Origin: Aestuariimicrobium kwangyangense DSM 21549
GTDB taxonomy: Bacteria; Actinomycetota; Actinomycetes; Propionibacteriales; Propionibacteriaceae
Length of the DNA stretch: 64,000 nucleotides
Assembly: GCF_000421525.1 (NCBI RefSeq)
Contig: NZ_ATXE01000004.1
Location: 284,043 to 348,042, forward strand
Direction: 5' to 3'
Positions 21,538-30,403 of the stretch are shown piece after piece (position 1 is the stretch's first letter; each line of letters begins with the position of its first letter). The notes beneath the pieces were generated by a model that saw only the letters and a list, made by a program, of their open reading frames with translations, was not told where the DNA came from and did not search any database. The position numbers and the translations under genes are program-made.

Positions 21538-22587
21538 TCAGGAGGCCGAGCGGCGGCCCCGGCGGGGTGCCTTGGCCGGCTTGGCCTGCAGCTGCACCCG
21601 GTCGCGCAACCAGCCCAACTGTTCCCAGCGCTGGATCTGCTGACCACCCTCGTGCCCGTTGTAGGGGTAGACATTGATGGCCGACTCTGGGGCCGTGTCT
21701 GCCTTCTGGCCCCACTGGTTGAAGGCGGCGTAGACCGTGCTCGGCGGGCAGACCTGGTCCATCAGCGCCACCGAGAACAGGGTCGGGCAGGTGGCCCGGC
21801 GAGCGAGGTTGACCCCGTCGAAGTAGCTGAGGGTGCGCATCGACTGCTCGATGTCTCGGGGACGGGTGCAGAAGTACTCGCCGATCTCCTTGTAGGGCCG
21901 CGAGTCGGTGAGCGTGAGGGCGCGTTCGAAGTGGCACAGGAAGGGCACGTCGGGCAGGGCGCCGGCCAGGGTGATACCCGCCATCGGGGCCAGCCCAGCC
22001 GCCGCGATCGTCATCGCCCCACCTTGGGACCCGCCCGCGACGAAGACCAGGTCGGGGTCGATCTGGGGCACCTGTTGGGCGACCTCGAGCAGGCGCACCA
22101 CGTCGACGTAGAGACGCCGGTAGTAGTAGCGGTCGGGATCGTCCAGTCCGGTGGTCATGACGCCGGGGACGTTCCCGCCTGCGAATTCGGACGAGTCCGG
22201 GGTGCCCTCGAAGATGCTGGCCGTCGACCAGCCCTGACCGCGGGTGTCGAGCACCAGGTGGGCGTAGCCGGCATTCACGTACTCGCCTGGGAAGGGCATC
22301 CCGCGACCGCCGGAGTAGCCGTGGTACTGCACGACGACCGGGACGTTGTCGTGGTCGGCGGGCACGAACAACCAGGCCTTCACGTCCTGCCCGCCGAAAC
22401 CGGCGAAGGTCACGTCATAGGTGTCGTGGAGGGTGGCACGGGCGTCGATCGGCTCGAGCCTGAGGTTGAGGTCGTGCCGTCTGGCCTCGTCGAGGGTGCG
22501 CTGCCAGAAATCGTCGAAGTCTCCCGGTTCGGAGACGTCGGGGCGGTACGACTGCAGTTCCTCGAGGGGAAGGTCAAACAAGGCCAT
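21538..22587 (-). CDS. Acetylxylan esterase / cephalosporin-C deacetylase (CE7 family)
   Basis: A 349-residue alpha/beta hydrolase that removes acetyl groups from xylo-oligosaccharides or related esters, probably cytoplasmic because no signal peptide is seen. RGQGWS near residue 116 is a CE7 signature. The nucleophile elbow is GGSQGG near 189, the acid is in ALMDQVCPPS near 278, and the catalytic His is in YNGHEGG near 310. The C-terminal tail is Lys/Arg-rich. It is convergent with the Trm11-like gene. Confidence 0.9.
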   Translation of the reverse strand: MALFDLPLEELQSYRPDVSEPGDFDDFWQRTLDEARRHDLNLRLEPIDARATLHDTYDVTFAGFGGQDVKAWLFVPADHDNVPVVVQYHGYSGGRGMPFPGEYVNAGYAHLVLDTRGQGWSTASIFEGTPDSSEFAGGNVPGVMTTGLDDPDRYYYRRLYVDVVRLLEVAQQVPQIDPDLVFVAGGSQGGAMTIAAAGLAPMAGITLAGALPDVPFLCHFERALTLTDSRPYKEIGEYFCTRPRDIEQSMRTLSYFDGVNLARRATCPTLFSVALMDQVCPPSTVYAAFNQWGQKADTAPESAINVYPYNGHEGGQQIQRWEQLGWLRDRVQLQAKPAKAPRRGRRSAS

Positions 22588-22644
22588 GCGCCGAATCCTA
22601 TGCTGCCGGGGACCGGCGGCGACCATCGTCCCTAAGCTGGGAGG

Positions 22645-23127
22645 GTGCCCACCCTGTTCCTGCTCAGACACGCGAAGACCGAGGCCGCGCATTCCGGGGG
22701 CGACAAGGCCCGCGAGCTCACCGATCGGGGACGCGCGGACGCCCGTGCCGTGGGTGCCCAGCTGCGCCGGCGCGGCATCGACCTGGTGCTGTGCTCCTCG
22801 GCGGTGCGCACCCGTCAGACCGTGCAGGAACTGGGGCTCGACGCCCGGGTCGAGACCATGGACGCGCTCTACAACTGCGATGTCGAGACGATGCTGCAGC
22901 GCATCGGCGAGACCGAAGACTCGGTGTCGCACCTGCTCGTGGTGGGCCACTCCCCCACCATCCCTGCAGCCGCGGCCGAACTGGTGTGGGCCGCGCAGCC
23001 GCGCGAGGCCGACCAATTGGCATGCAGCTTCCCGACGGCTGCGTGGGCCGAGATCACCTTCGAGGGCACCTGGCGGGATCTGGAAAGGGCCAGGTTGGCG
23101 GCCGTGCATCGTCCCCGAGACGTCTGA
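22645..23127 (+). CDS. SixA-type phosphohistidine phosphatase (histidine phosphatase family)
   Basis: A 160-residue protein with the N-terminal catalytic LLRHAKTEA (RHG-type His8 or 9), Arg in SSAVRTRQT near 52, and the second His in VVGHSPT near 112. Length and the RHAKT form fit the SixA group rather than phosphoglycerate mutase. The target phosphoprotein is unknown. It is divergent from the esterase. Confidence 0.88.
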   Translation: MPTLFLLRHAKTEAAHSGGDKARELTDRGRADARAVGAQLRRRGIDLVLCSSAVRTRQTVQELGLDARVETMDALYNCDVETMLQRIGETEDSVSHLLVVGHSPTIPAAAAELVWAAQPREADQLACSFPTAAWAEITFEGTWRDLERARLAAVHRPRDV

Positions 23128-23145
23128 GCGTCGGACAAAGCCCTC

Positions 23146-24006
23146 TCACAGGGGCTGCAGCAGGATGCGGACTGATCTGCCGCCGGTGCACACGATGAAG
23201 TCCGGGCGGGTGCACGACAGGGTGTAGGTCTGCTTGGTCACCGGGCTGGTGGCCACCACGGTGAACGGCCCGGTGCGGGTGCGGTCGACCTGGGCGAGCA
23301 CCGTCCGGGCGAAGGCACACGAGGTCTGGCGGTTGACGGCCACGTCGGCGCCGCAGGGGGTGGCCGACGCGGGCCACGGCAACCGGGTGGGCGTGGGCCT
23401 GGGTGTGGGCGTGGGCTTCCGGCTGGTCGAGATGGACGGCGCAGAACTGGCCTTGGTGGTGGACGACGGGGCAGCTGACGGCACCGTGGGGGAAGTGGTC
23501 ACGGAGGCGGACGGGCTCGGATCGGCCGAGGGGCCGAGGTTGAACAACGACCACGACACGATCACGATCGGCACCACCGCCACCAGCAGCGCCATCGCCA
23601 GCACGACCAAGGCGATGCGGTTGCGTCGGGTGTGTTGTCTGGACGAGGCCGCCCGCACATGTCGTTGGGCCGCGTCGGCGCGCACCTGCTGGGCGCGTTC
23701 GTCGAACAACCGGGGGTCGATCGGGAGCTCATGGGTGGCATCGGTGGGCGTCGAGGGAGCTGCGGCCGTGGCGGACCCCACCCGGTGGTCGGCGGGCGGA
23801 GGAGGTGGCGTCGATGCTTCGTGATCGAGGGGCAGGGGTGGACGGATCGCCGTCTCGACCAGCTCCTCGGGCAGCTCGCGGACGATCTCGGCGCGGGTCA
23901 TCGGAGGGGTGAGTCGGACCGCGCCCGAGCTGCGCAGGTCGGCACCGCACCGGGGGCAGTGGTCGGCGGTCGCCGGGATGGGACCACCGCACTGGCTGCA
24001 GAACAT
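23146..24006 (-). CDS. Zinc-ribbon membrane protein with extracytoplasmic C-terminus
   Basis: A 286-residue protein. A zinc ribbon at residues 3-22 (CSQCG...CPRCG) begins the chain and a charged linker follows. One membrane helix lies at about 131-153, then a Ser/Thr/Pro spacer (159-206) and a C-terminal domain of about 75 residues with four Cys. The topology resembles sensor or wall-associated proteins with an outside domain. The family is not recognised. Confidence 0.75.
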   Translation of the reverse strand: MFCSQCGGPIPATADHCPRCGADLRSSGAVRLTPPMTRAEIVRELPEELVETAIRPPLPLDHEASTPPPPPADHRVGSATAAAPSTPTDATHELPIDPRLFDERAQQVRADAAQRHVRAASSRQHTRRNRIALVVLAMALLVAVVPIVIVSWSLFNLGPSADPSPSASVTTSPTVPSAAPSSTTKASSAPSISTSRKPTPTPRPTPTRLPWPASATPCGADVAVNRQTSCAFARTVLAQVDRTRTGPFTVVATSPVTKQTYTLSCTRPDFIVCTGGRSVRILLQPL

Positions 24007-24086
24007 TCACACCTCCTTCGCCGACCCTACGTGCCCGGTCCGCACGCAGCGGGGCGACATCTGCTCGTAACACAGACCACGATCTC

Positions 24087-24102
24087 GTCACATGACTGTG
24101 AC
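24087..24102. promoter_or_regulatory. Inverted repeat upstream of amtB (candidate operator)
   Basis: GTCACA and TGTGAC arms of six bases with a four-base spacer lie 45 bases before the amtB ATG. Such a dyad could bind a nitrogen regulator, but it does not obviously match the AmtR or GlnR boxes I know. Confidence 0.4.
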
Positions 24103-24146
24103 CCGGACGCGACTCGAGTGAAAAACCCGCCAGTCAGAGTACTGGC

Positions 24147-25529
24147 ATGACCATTCTCGAGCTCAACACCGGCGACACGGCCTGGGTGCTCATCTCAGCT
24201 GCGCTCGTGCTGTTGATGACCCCCGCCCTCGCCTTCTTCTACGGCGGCATGGTGCGCTCCAAGAGCGTGCTGAACATGATGATGATGTCGATCGTCACCA
24301 TGGGCATCGTCAGCATCCTGTGGGTGCTCTTCGGTTTCTCGATGTCGTTCGGCAACTCCTGGCACGGGTTCGTCGGAAACCCGCTGCAGTTCGCCGGCAT
24401 GAAGGGTACCTTCGACACCCTCGTCGGTCCGGAGGGGCACCAGATCCCCTTGCTGGTCTTCGTCGGTTTCCAGGCTGCCTTCGCCATCATCGCCGTCGCC
24501 CTGGTCTCGGGCGCCGTCGCCGACCGCATGAAGTTCTCGGCCTGGATCGTCTTCGCCACCCTCTGGGCGGTGCTCGTCTACTTCCCGGCCGCCCACTGGG
24601 TCTTCGCGTTCGACGGCTTCGTGGCCGAGCGCGGCGGATGGATCGCCAACCAGGTGAAGGCCTTCGACTTCGCCGGCGGGACCGCCATCCACATCAACGC
24701 TGGCGCCGCCGCGCTGGTGCTCGCGCTTGTACTGGGCAAGCGACTGGGATTCGGCACCAAGCCGATGCGCCCCCACAACCTGACCCTGGTGATGCTGGGG
24801 GCGGGCCTGCTGTGGTTCGGCTGGTTCGGCTTCAACGCCGGTTCCGCTCTCGGAGCCAACGGACTGGCCGGCCTGGCGTGGATCAACACCCTGGTCGCCA
24901 CTGCGGGCGCCATGCTCGCCTGGCTCGTCGTCGAGAAGGTCCGCGACGGTCACCCCACCTCGCTCGGTGCCGCCTCGGGCATCGTGGCCGGTCTGGTCGC
25001 CATCACTCCGGCGTGCGCCACCGTCACCCCGCTGGGGGCCATCGCCATCGGCGCGCTGGCCGGTATCGCCTGCCCGCTGGCGCTCAGCCTGAAGACCCGC
25101 TTCGGCTATGACGATGCGCTCGACGTGGTCGGCGTCCACCTGGTCGGTGGCCTCGTCGGCACCCTCGCCATCGGACTGTTCGCCAAGGGATCGCTCACCG
25201 GTGGTGTGGCTGGCCTGTTCTACGGGGGCGGCTTCGAGCAGCTCGGACGCCAGGCGATCGGCGCCTTCGCCGTGATGGCGTACTCGGGTCTGGTCACCCT
25301 GCTGATCGCGCTCGCCATCAAGTACACGATCGGCCTGCGTGTCTCGACCGATGACGAGGTCAGCGGCGTCGACATCACCGAGCATGCCGAGAACGGCTAC
25401 GACTTCAGCCGGGTGGGCTACTCGTCCTACCGAGTGCAGCAGACCCTGGTGATCCCCGCCGCCCCGGTCAGCCCCGTCGATTTCGAGACCACCGACGCCC
25501 CGGCCCGCATCAAGGAGGAGGTCAAGTGA
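24147..25529 (+). CDS. amtB: Ammonium transporter AmtB
   Basis: A 460-residue polytopic channel for ammonium uptake with about 11 membrane helices. Family blocks include LMTPALAFFYGGMVRSKSVLN near 22-42, DFAGGTAIHINAGAAALVLAL near 174-194, and FGYDDALDVVGVHLVGG near 317-333, which contains a pore-region His. It ends four bases into glnK (GTGA) and forms the classical amtB-glnK pair. Confidence 0.96.
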   Translation: MTILELNTGDTAWVLISAALVLLMTPALAFFYGGMVRSKSVLNMMMMSIVTMGIVSILWVLFGFSMSFGNSWHGFVGNPLQFAGMKGTFDTLVGPEGHQIPLLVFVGFQAAFAIIAVALVSGAVADRMKFSAWIVFATLWAVLVYFPAAHWVFAFDGFVAERGGWIANQVKAFDFAGGTAIHINAGAAALVLALVLGKRLGFGTKPMRPHNLTLVMLGAGLLWFGWFGFNAGSALGANGLAGLAWINTLVATAGAMLAWLVVEKVRDGHPTSLGAASGIVAGLVAITPACATVTPLGAIAIGALAGIACPLALSLKTRFGYDDALDVVGVHLVGGLVGTLAIGLFAKGSLTGGVAGLFYGGGFEQLGRQAIGAFAVMAYSGLVTLLIALAIKYTIGLRVSTDDEVSGVDITEHAENGYDFSRVGYSSYRVQQTLVIPAAPVSPVDFETTDAPARIKEEVK

Positions 25530-25864
25530 AGCTGATCACCGCGATCGTCCAGCCCACCATCCTGCAGACCGTGCAGGTGGCCCTGGCCCAGTACGGAGTG
25601 ACCGGCATGACCGTCTCGGAGGCCAGCGGGTTCGCCCGCCAGCGGGGCCACACCGAGGTGTACCGCGGCACCGAGTACACCATCGACTTCATCTCCAAGG
25701 CCCGCATCGAGGTGCTGGCCACCGACGAGAAGGCCGACCGCATCGTCCAGGTGATCTGTGACGCCGCCCGCACCGGTTCGGTCGGCGACGGCAAGGTCTG
25801 GGTCAGCACACTCGACCAGGTCGTGCGCATCCGCACCTCAGAGACCGGGGACGACGCCATCTGA
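25526..25864 (+). CDS. glnK: Nitrogen regulatory protein PII (GlnK)
   Basis: A 112-residue signal protein that senses ATP/ADP and 2-oxoglutarate and plugs AmtB. The T-loop contains Tyr46 and Tyr51 (TEVYRGTEYTIDF), and Tyr51 is the residue adenylylated by GlnD in actinobacteria. The C-terminal signature is GDGKVWVSTLDQVVRIRTSETG. The GTG start has AAGGAGGAG upstream and overlaps the amtB stop. No glnD follows, unlike in corynebacteria and Streptomyces. Confidence 0.96.
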   Translation: MKLITAIVQPTILQTVQVALAQYGVTGMTVSEASGFARQRGHTEVYRGTEYTIDFISKARIEVLATDEKADRIVQVICDAARTGSVGDGKVWVSTLDQVVRIRTSETGDDAI

Positions 25865-25905
25865 GCGGACCCTTGTACCCGATGTGACGGTACGTCCCCG
25901 TAAAG

Positions 25906-25937
25906 CAGGGCCCCGGCCAGGTGTGGTCGGGGCCCTG
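25906..25937. terminator. Terminator between glnK and the amine oxidase gene
   Basis: A perfect 10-bp stem (CAGGGCCCCG / CGGGGCCCTG) with a 12-base loop and a short TTG after the plus-strand arm. It serves the convergent pair. Confidence 0.75.
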
Positions 25938-25952
25938 TTGCGTGATCTTGGG

Positions 25953-27299
25953 TCAGGCGAGCGCCTGCAGCACCTGGGCAGCCCCGGCCAGACCCGAGCG
26001 CACCGCGCCCTCCATGTAGCCGTTGAAGGTGGTGGCGAACTCGGCGCCCGCGAAGAACTCGCGTCCATTCGGCTCCGCCAGGGCGGGCCCGGAGGCCGTC
26101 CAGACACCGGGGGCGAAGTGGGCCCCGTGGCAGCCTCGGGTGAACTCCTCCGACGACCAGTCACGGTCGACGTACTCCAGCGGCTCGTCGGGGGCGGGTC
26201 CGAAGGCGGCGGTGACGGCATCGGTGAAGGCTCGCTGGCGCAGGTAGACGCTCTTGGTGCCCCAGCCGTCGGCGTCGGGGCCGGAGAAGAAGCCGAGCAG
26301 CACTCCTCGTCCACCCTCCTGGCTGGAGTCGAAGCTCACCCGCACGGGGCCGGCGTCGGAGCCCATCTGCCCCGAGTGACCGCGCTCGCGCCACCACGGC
26401 GTGGGGTAGACGAGGAAGGCCTTGATGACATTGCCCGCTGGCACCTTGGCCGCCAGGTCGAGGCGCCACTCGGGCAGCGCGGGTTCGTGGACGAGACCCA
26501 CCGCGAGCTTGGGCGGAAGGCAGTTGACCACCGAACGGGCCTGCAACTGCTCGCCCGAGGCGAGGGTGACGGTGACCCATTCGTCGGACTGGGCGACACC
26601 GGTGACGACGCAGCCGAGTCGGATGGCGTCCCCCAGATCGGAGGCGAGGCGCTCACAGATGGCGGCAGCACCGCCGGCGACCCGCCGCTGCCTGACACCG
26701 CCGTTGACGGCGATCATCGTCTCCATGTCGGTGCCCGAGTTGGCCCGGTGGAGGGCCTCGGTCAGCGAGATCTGGTCGGGCTCCACGCGGAAGCTGGCCC
26801 GGAAGACGCGCAGGAACCACTGCTGCGCGGCGGGCGTGCGCAGGTTGGAGTTGACCCATCGGACGAGCGCCCGCGACAACCACTTCACGTTGCCCTCGGC
26901 CCACGCGGGGTCATCGGCGATGCGCTCGGCCAGGTGACGGAACCGGGCCAGGCCCTCGCCCAGATCGGCCAGCTCGAAGGGGTTCAGGCTGGCTGCCAGT
27001 TCGTCGCGGGTGGGCAGCTTCGAGACATTCCCACCCATGCGCACGGCGACGTCGCCGGCGCTGGGTGCGACGAGTTCCAGGTGCAGCCGAGCCACCAGTT
27101 CGTGCATGCGGGTGTGGCCGTCGGCGATCCACTGCCCGCCGAAGTCGACCACCTGTCCGTCGCCGAGCACCCCGGCCTCGACCCGGCCGCCGATGCGGTC
27201 GCGAGCCTCCACGACCACGACGGAGCGGCCCTTGGCGACGAGTTCGGTGGCGGCGCTCAGCCCCGCGAGACCAGCTCCCAGCACGATGCAGTCGAGCAT
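25953..27299 (-). CDS. FAD-dependent amine oxidase
   Basis: A 448-residue flavin monoamine oxidase family protein. The N-terminal FAD site is VLGAGLAGLSAATEL (6-20), then EARDRIGGRVE near 35-45. The C-terminal flavin block GREFFAGAEFATTFNGYMEGAVRSG closes the FAD fold. The substrate, perhaps a polyamine or other primary amine, cannot be inferred. The ATG at 27299 gives the standard N-terminus. It is monocistronic. Confidence 0.88.
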   Translation of the reverse strand: MLDCIVLGAGLAGLSAATELVAKGRSVVVVEARDRIGGRVEAGVLGDGQVVDFGGQWIADGHTRMHELVARLHLELVAPSAGDVAVRMGGNVSKLPTRDELAASLNPFELADLGEGLARFRHLAERIADDPAWAEGNVKWLSRALVRWVNSNLRTPAAQQWFLRVFRASFRVEPDQISLTEALHRANSGTDMETMIAVNGGVRQRRVAGGAAAICERLASDLGDAIRLGCVVTGVAQSDEWVTVTLASGEQLQARSVVNCLPPKLAVGLVHEPALPEWRLDLAAKVPAGNVIKAFLVYPTPWWRERGHSGQMGSDAGPVRVSFDSSQEGGRGVLLGFFSGPDADGWGTKSVYLRQRAFTDAVTAAFGPAPDEPLEYVDRDWSSEEFTRGCHGAHFAPGVWTASGPALAEPNGREFFAGAEFATTFNGYMEGAVRSGLAGAAQVLQALA

Positions 27300-27423
27300 G
27301 CGGGGTCCTTTCCGTGGGTCGGAGCGTGGCGGATGCCACATCTCAGTGCGGAGTTGACCCTACGCGCCCCGGCCACCGGCCCGACCCCTGGGGGTGCCCA
27401 TTGAGACCCCTGGGCAGCGTGAG

Positions 27424-27496
27424 AGCCGCCTACGGGAATCGAACCCGTGACCTACGCTTTACGAGAGCGTCGCTCTACCATCTGAGCTAAGGCGGC
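27424..27496 (-). tRNA. tRNA-Thr (anticodon CGT)
   Basis: On the minus strand it starts with GCCGCCT and ends with AGGCGGC plus a discriminator base, a seven-pair acceptor stem. The anticodon arm is ACGCT-CTCGTAA-AGCGT, giving anticodon CGU, which reads ACG. The T-arm has GGTTCGAATCC. CCA is not encoded. Confidence 0.95.
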
Positions 27497-27582
27497 ATGC
27501 TGAGCAACCAGCGCGGGAAACCTTACCAACGCAGGACCGAGCCGCGCACCTCAGGCCGAAGTCAGCCGTTCCAGGTGTCGGC

Positions 27583-27621
27583 GTCAGCCCCTGCAGGTGC
27601 CGACGTCAGCCCCTGCAGGTG
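27583..27621. repeat. Direct repeat at the 3' end of the hydrolase gene
   Basis: The 17-base GTCAGCCCCTGCAGGTG occurs at 27583 and again at 27605, a 22-base period. The second copy contains the hydrolase stop codon and last codons, and the first lies just downstream of the gene. Confidence 0.85.
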
Positions 27622-29282
27622 ATGGCCTTCGGCACCGTCCCCTCGTTCAGGTAGGCCTCCACCGGCCCCCGGACGCAGGCCCCACCCAACTCGTAGGCGG
27701 AGTGCCCCGCACCCTCGCGGGTGATCAGCACGGCATGGTCGAGTTGCTCAGACATCCACACCGCCTGCTGGTAGGGGGTCGCCGGGTCGATGGTCGACCC
27801 CAGCACCACGATCGGCGCCGATCCCTTGGCGGTCAACCGCAACTGTGGGGCCGGACGGGCCGTCCAGACCGGACAGGTCAGGTTCACCCCGAACCAGAAG
27901 CCGAAGATCGGTGCGCGTCCGCGGTCGACCACCCATTGGCGTCGGGCGCCGGCCACGCCCGCGTCGGCCCAGTCGACGCAACTGATCGCAGGGAAGGCGT
28001 AGGCCAGACTCGAGTAGGAGCCGTCGGTGCGGCGCCCGATCATGGTGTCACCGGCCTGGGCGATGTAGCGCGGCTCATGGCTCAGCACCGCCCACTGCAG
28101 GGAGTTGTAGAGGTTGCGGTACCCCGGAACGCCGGCGTACATGAAGGCGGCGACACCGGTGATGGCGGCGATCGAACCGAAGGCGTGCCCGTTCACCGTG
28201 AGCGGCTTGGTGTCGAGCCCTGCGACCCAGGAGTTGATGGTCGTGATGACGGCCTTCTCGTTCGCCCCGAGGGCGCAATCGCCCAGTCGCACGCACCAGG
28301 CCGCGAAGTCCTTCAGTGACGCGTCGAACCCCATCGCCTGGATGACGGATTCGTTGTCGGTGATGTTGACCGCCGAGTCGAGCACCATCCGACCGACCCG
28401 CTTGGGATACAACTCCGCGTAGGTGGCGCCGATGAACGTGCCGTAGCTGATGCCGAGGTAGCTGAGCTTGTCGTCGCCCACCAGCCAGCGCAGGTAGTCG
28501 AGGTCACGGGCGGTGTCGATCGTCGAGATGTGGTCGAGCAGCACCCCGGACGACGCGCGACACTGCCGCGCGAAGGCTTCGCTGGCGGCCTTCAACCTCT
28601 CCAGTTCGGCGTCGTTGCGGGGGGTGGGGTCGGCGGCGTTGAACGCGTCGGTCTGGGCCGTGGAGCCACAGACAACGGGAGTGGAACCGCCGGACCCGCG
28701 GGGATCCCATCCGACCACGTCGTGGCCCGGGTAGGGGCCCAGGTCGAAGTTGGCGGCCATCGAGGTGCCCGAGACCCCCGGACCGCCGGGGTTCACGAAG
28801 AGGGTGGCACGGTGGGTGCCTGTCCCCTGCTTGCGGGCGATCGCCAACGTGATGGCCTGCCCATCGGGTTCGTCCCAGTCGAGGGGGACCAGGACACTGG
28901 CACAGTCCACCCCGGGATGTTCGGGGCAGGGCGACCAGGCCGGGGCTTGGTCGGCGTATCGCTGCAGGCCATGACCGGCCGGCGGCTCGGCGAACCCCTC
29001 AGGGGTGGCACCCGAGGTCGCAGCCGGGCCCGTGGACAGGCGGTCGGGGGAGGTGTTCTTCGTCCAGGTCTCGTGCTGGGCGGGGTCGAACTCGCTGAAG
29101 GTCGCCGACCGACCCGTCGGGATCGCCTGGGAGGCTCGGGCCGGTGACGGCAACGGGGCGGTGGCCCTGGGCTGGACGAGGCTGCAACCCGCCGCTGCGA
29201 CCACCACCCCCAGCAGCGCAACCGCCAGCCTCCGCGTCCGCGCTGCGGGCGTCTGACTCGCTGGCGACTGCGGCTGGGTCAT
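27606..29282 (-). CDS. Lipoprotein alpha/beta hydrolase, TAP-like (tripeptidyl aminopeptidase family)
   Basis: A 558-residue exported enzyme with a lipobox VVAAAGC (Cys33) after a hydrophobic signal. The oxyanion region is NPGGPGVSGTS near 168 and the nucleophile elbow is GISYGTF near 275. The acid is in GSTIDPATPY near 503 and the His in GAGHSAYELGG near 527. The architecture matches the SlpD/TAP family of mycelial actinobacteria. It probably trims peptides outside the membrane. Confidence 0.88.
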   Translation of the reverse strand: MTQPQSPASQTPAARTRRLAVALLGVVVAAAGCSLVQPRATAPLPSPARASQAIPTGRSATFSEFDPAQHETWTKNTSPDRLSTGPAATSGATPEGFAEPPAGHGLQRYADQAPAWSPCPEHPGVDCASVLVPLDWDEPDGQAITLAIARKQGTGTHRATLFVNPGGPGVSGTSMAANFDLGPYPGHDVVGWDPRGSGGSTPVVCGSTAQTDAFNAADPTPRNDAELERLKAASEAFARQCRASSGVLLDHISTIDTARDLDYLRWLVGDDKLSYLGISYGTFIGATYAELYPKRVGRMVLDSAVNITDNESVIQAMGFDASLKDFAAWCVRLGDCALGANEKAVITTINSWVAGLDTKPLTVNGHAFGSIAAITGVAAFMYAGVPGYRNLYNSLQWAVLSHEPRYIAQAGDTMIGRRTDGSYSSLAYAFPAISCVDWADAGVAGARRQWVVDRGRAPIFGFWFGVNLTCPVWTARPAPQLRLTAKGSAPIVVLGSTIDPATPYQQAVWMSEQLDHAVLITREGAGHSAYELGGACVRGPVEAYLNEGTVPKAITCRG

Positions 29283-29303
29283 GCCGCCCAGCCTAGTGCC
29301 GGC

Positions 29304-30299
29304 TCAGAGACCGGCCTTGCGGCGGGCCCGCCCACGGCGGATGCCACCGTCGATGCCCCAACCACCGCCACCGAGGCAGAACAGCACCAGGCCCACGGCG
29401 GCGAGCAGCAGTTCGAACTCACCGACGAACCCGGATTCCCCGGCGCGGAACGGGTTCTGTGAACCCCATCGGACGAAGACGAGTGCGCCGATCGAGATGG
29501 CCATCACCCCGAGACCGACGATGCGCACCAGAAACCCGAAGACCAGGGCCAGCGCACCCACGAGCTCGGCGATGCCGACCACCCAGGCGGCGTAGGTGGG
29601 GTACGGCAGGCCGATCTGCTCGAAGAAGCTGATGCTGGCGTTGATGTCAGTCACCTTCTGGTAGCCGTGCACGGCCAGGATGCCGGCCACGACCAGGCGC
29701 AGCACGAACAGTCCGAAGGCCCCCAGGAACTTGTCGGTCGAGCGCTTGGTGAAGGCGTACGGAGCCACCTCGCCGGTCTGGTCGACCGACTCCTCGCGAT
29801 TGATGTTGCCCAGGGCGCGGTCCCTGGCAGCCAGTTCCTCGCGACGACGATCCAGGGCTGCACGACGCTCCGCCTCCGGGTCGATCACCGGGGCCATCAG
29901 CTGGGTCGGCTCGTGGCTGGAGTCGAACTGGCGTCCCGCATCGAACTGCTGGGTGGGCTCGTCGGCGTACTGGTCGTACGGCTCCCGCTCACCGTGCTCG
30001 GTCTCGGTGTTGATGGCGTTCTCGGTGTTGATTGCGTTCTCGGGCGGCACCGCCGCGAACTGCTGAGTGGCCTCGCCGTCGTCAGCGGTCCGATCGGCAT
30101 CCTCGGCAACGACCGGCTGCTCGTGCGGATGCACCTGCTGCCCCGCTCCCGAGGGCTCGGTGCCCTCCTGTTCCGTCCCCCGGCGAACGGACTCCTCGCG
30201 AGCGAGGTTCTCCCCCAGCGGTGCGTCGGCGAGTTCGTCGGCCAGGGTGGGCCGGGGTTCGCTGTCGTAGGACGGACGGTCCTTCTCGTGGTCGGTCAT
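29304..30299 (-). CDS. DoxX family membrane protein with long acidic N-terminus
   Basis: A 331-residue protein. Residues 1-175 are hydrophilic and rich in Glu, Gln and Asp, with an internal ENAINTE duplication. The C-terminal half has four membrane helices (about 188-205, 231-248, 253-270 and 290-306), with LRLVVAGILAVHGYQKV and the GIAELVGALALVFGF signature of DoxX. DoxX proteins have been linked to redox or oxidative-stress functions. The extension is unusual in length. Confidence 0.82.
   Translation of the reverse strand: MTDHEKDRPSYDSEPRPTLADELADAPLGENLAREESVRRGTEQEGTEPSGAGQQVHPHEQPVVAEDADRTADDGEATQQFAAVPPENAINTENAINTETEHGEREPYDQYADEPTQQFDAGRQFDSSHEPTQLMAPVIDPEAERRAALDRRREELAARDRALGNINREESVDQTGEVAPYAFTKRSTDKFLGAFGLFVLRLVVAGILAVHGYQKVTDINASISFFEQIGLPYPTYAAWVVGIAELVGALALVFGFLVRIVGLGVMAISIGALVFVRWGSQNPFRAGESGFVGEFELLLAAVGLVLFCLGGGGWGIDGGIRRGRARRKAGL
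30003..30038. repeat. 18-bp tandem duplication inside the DoxX gene
   Basis: Two 18-base units (CTCGGTGTTGATGGCGTT, with one mismatch in the second) encode the ENAINTENAINTE stretch in the acidic linker. Confidence 0.85.
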
Positions 30300-30403
30300 C
30301 GTGTCCTCCGTGGTCGGCGTGGGTGCACGCGTCGGCTGAAGGTGCCGACACTCCGAGTCATTGAAACACCTGCCCTCGCGACGTCACGGGAGAACACGCG
30401 TGG

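Noticed and set aside
27424..27621. tRNA-Thr with a nearby direct repeat as an integration site
   Set aside because: The repeat does not copy the tRNA 3' end and no integrase or island genes are adjacent.
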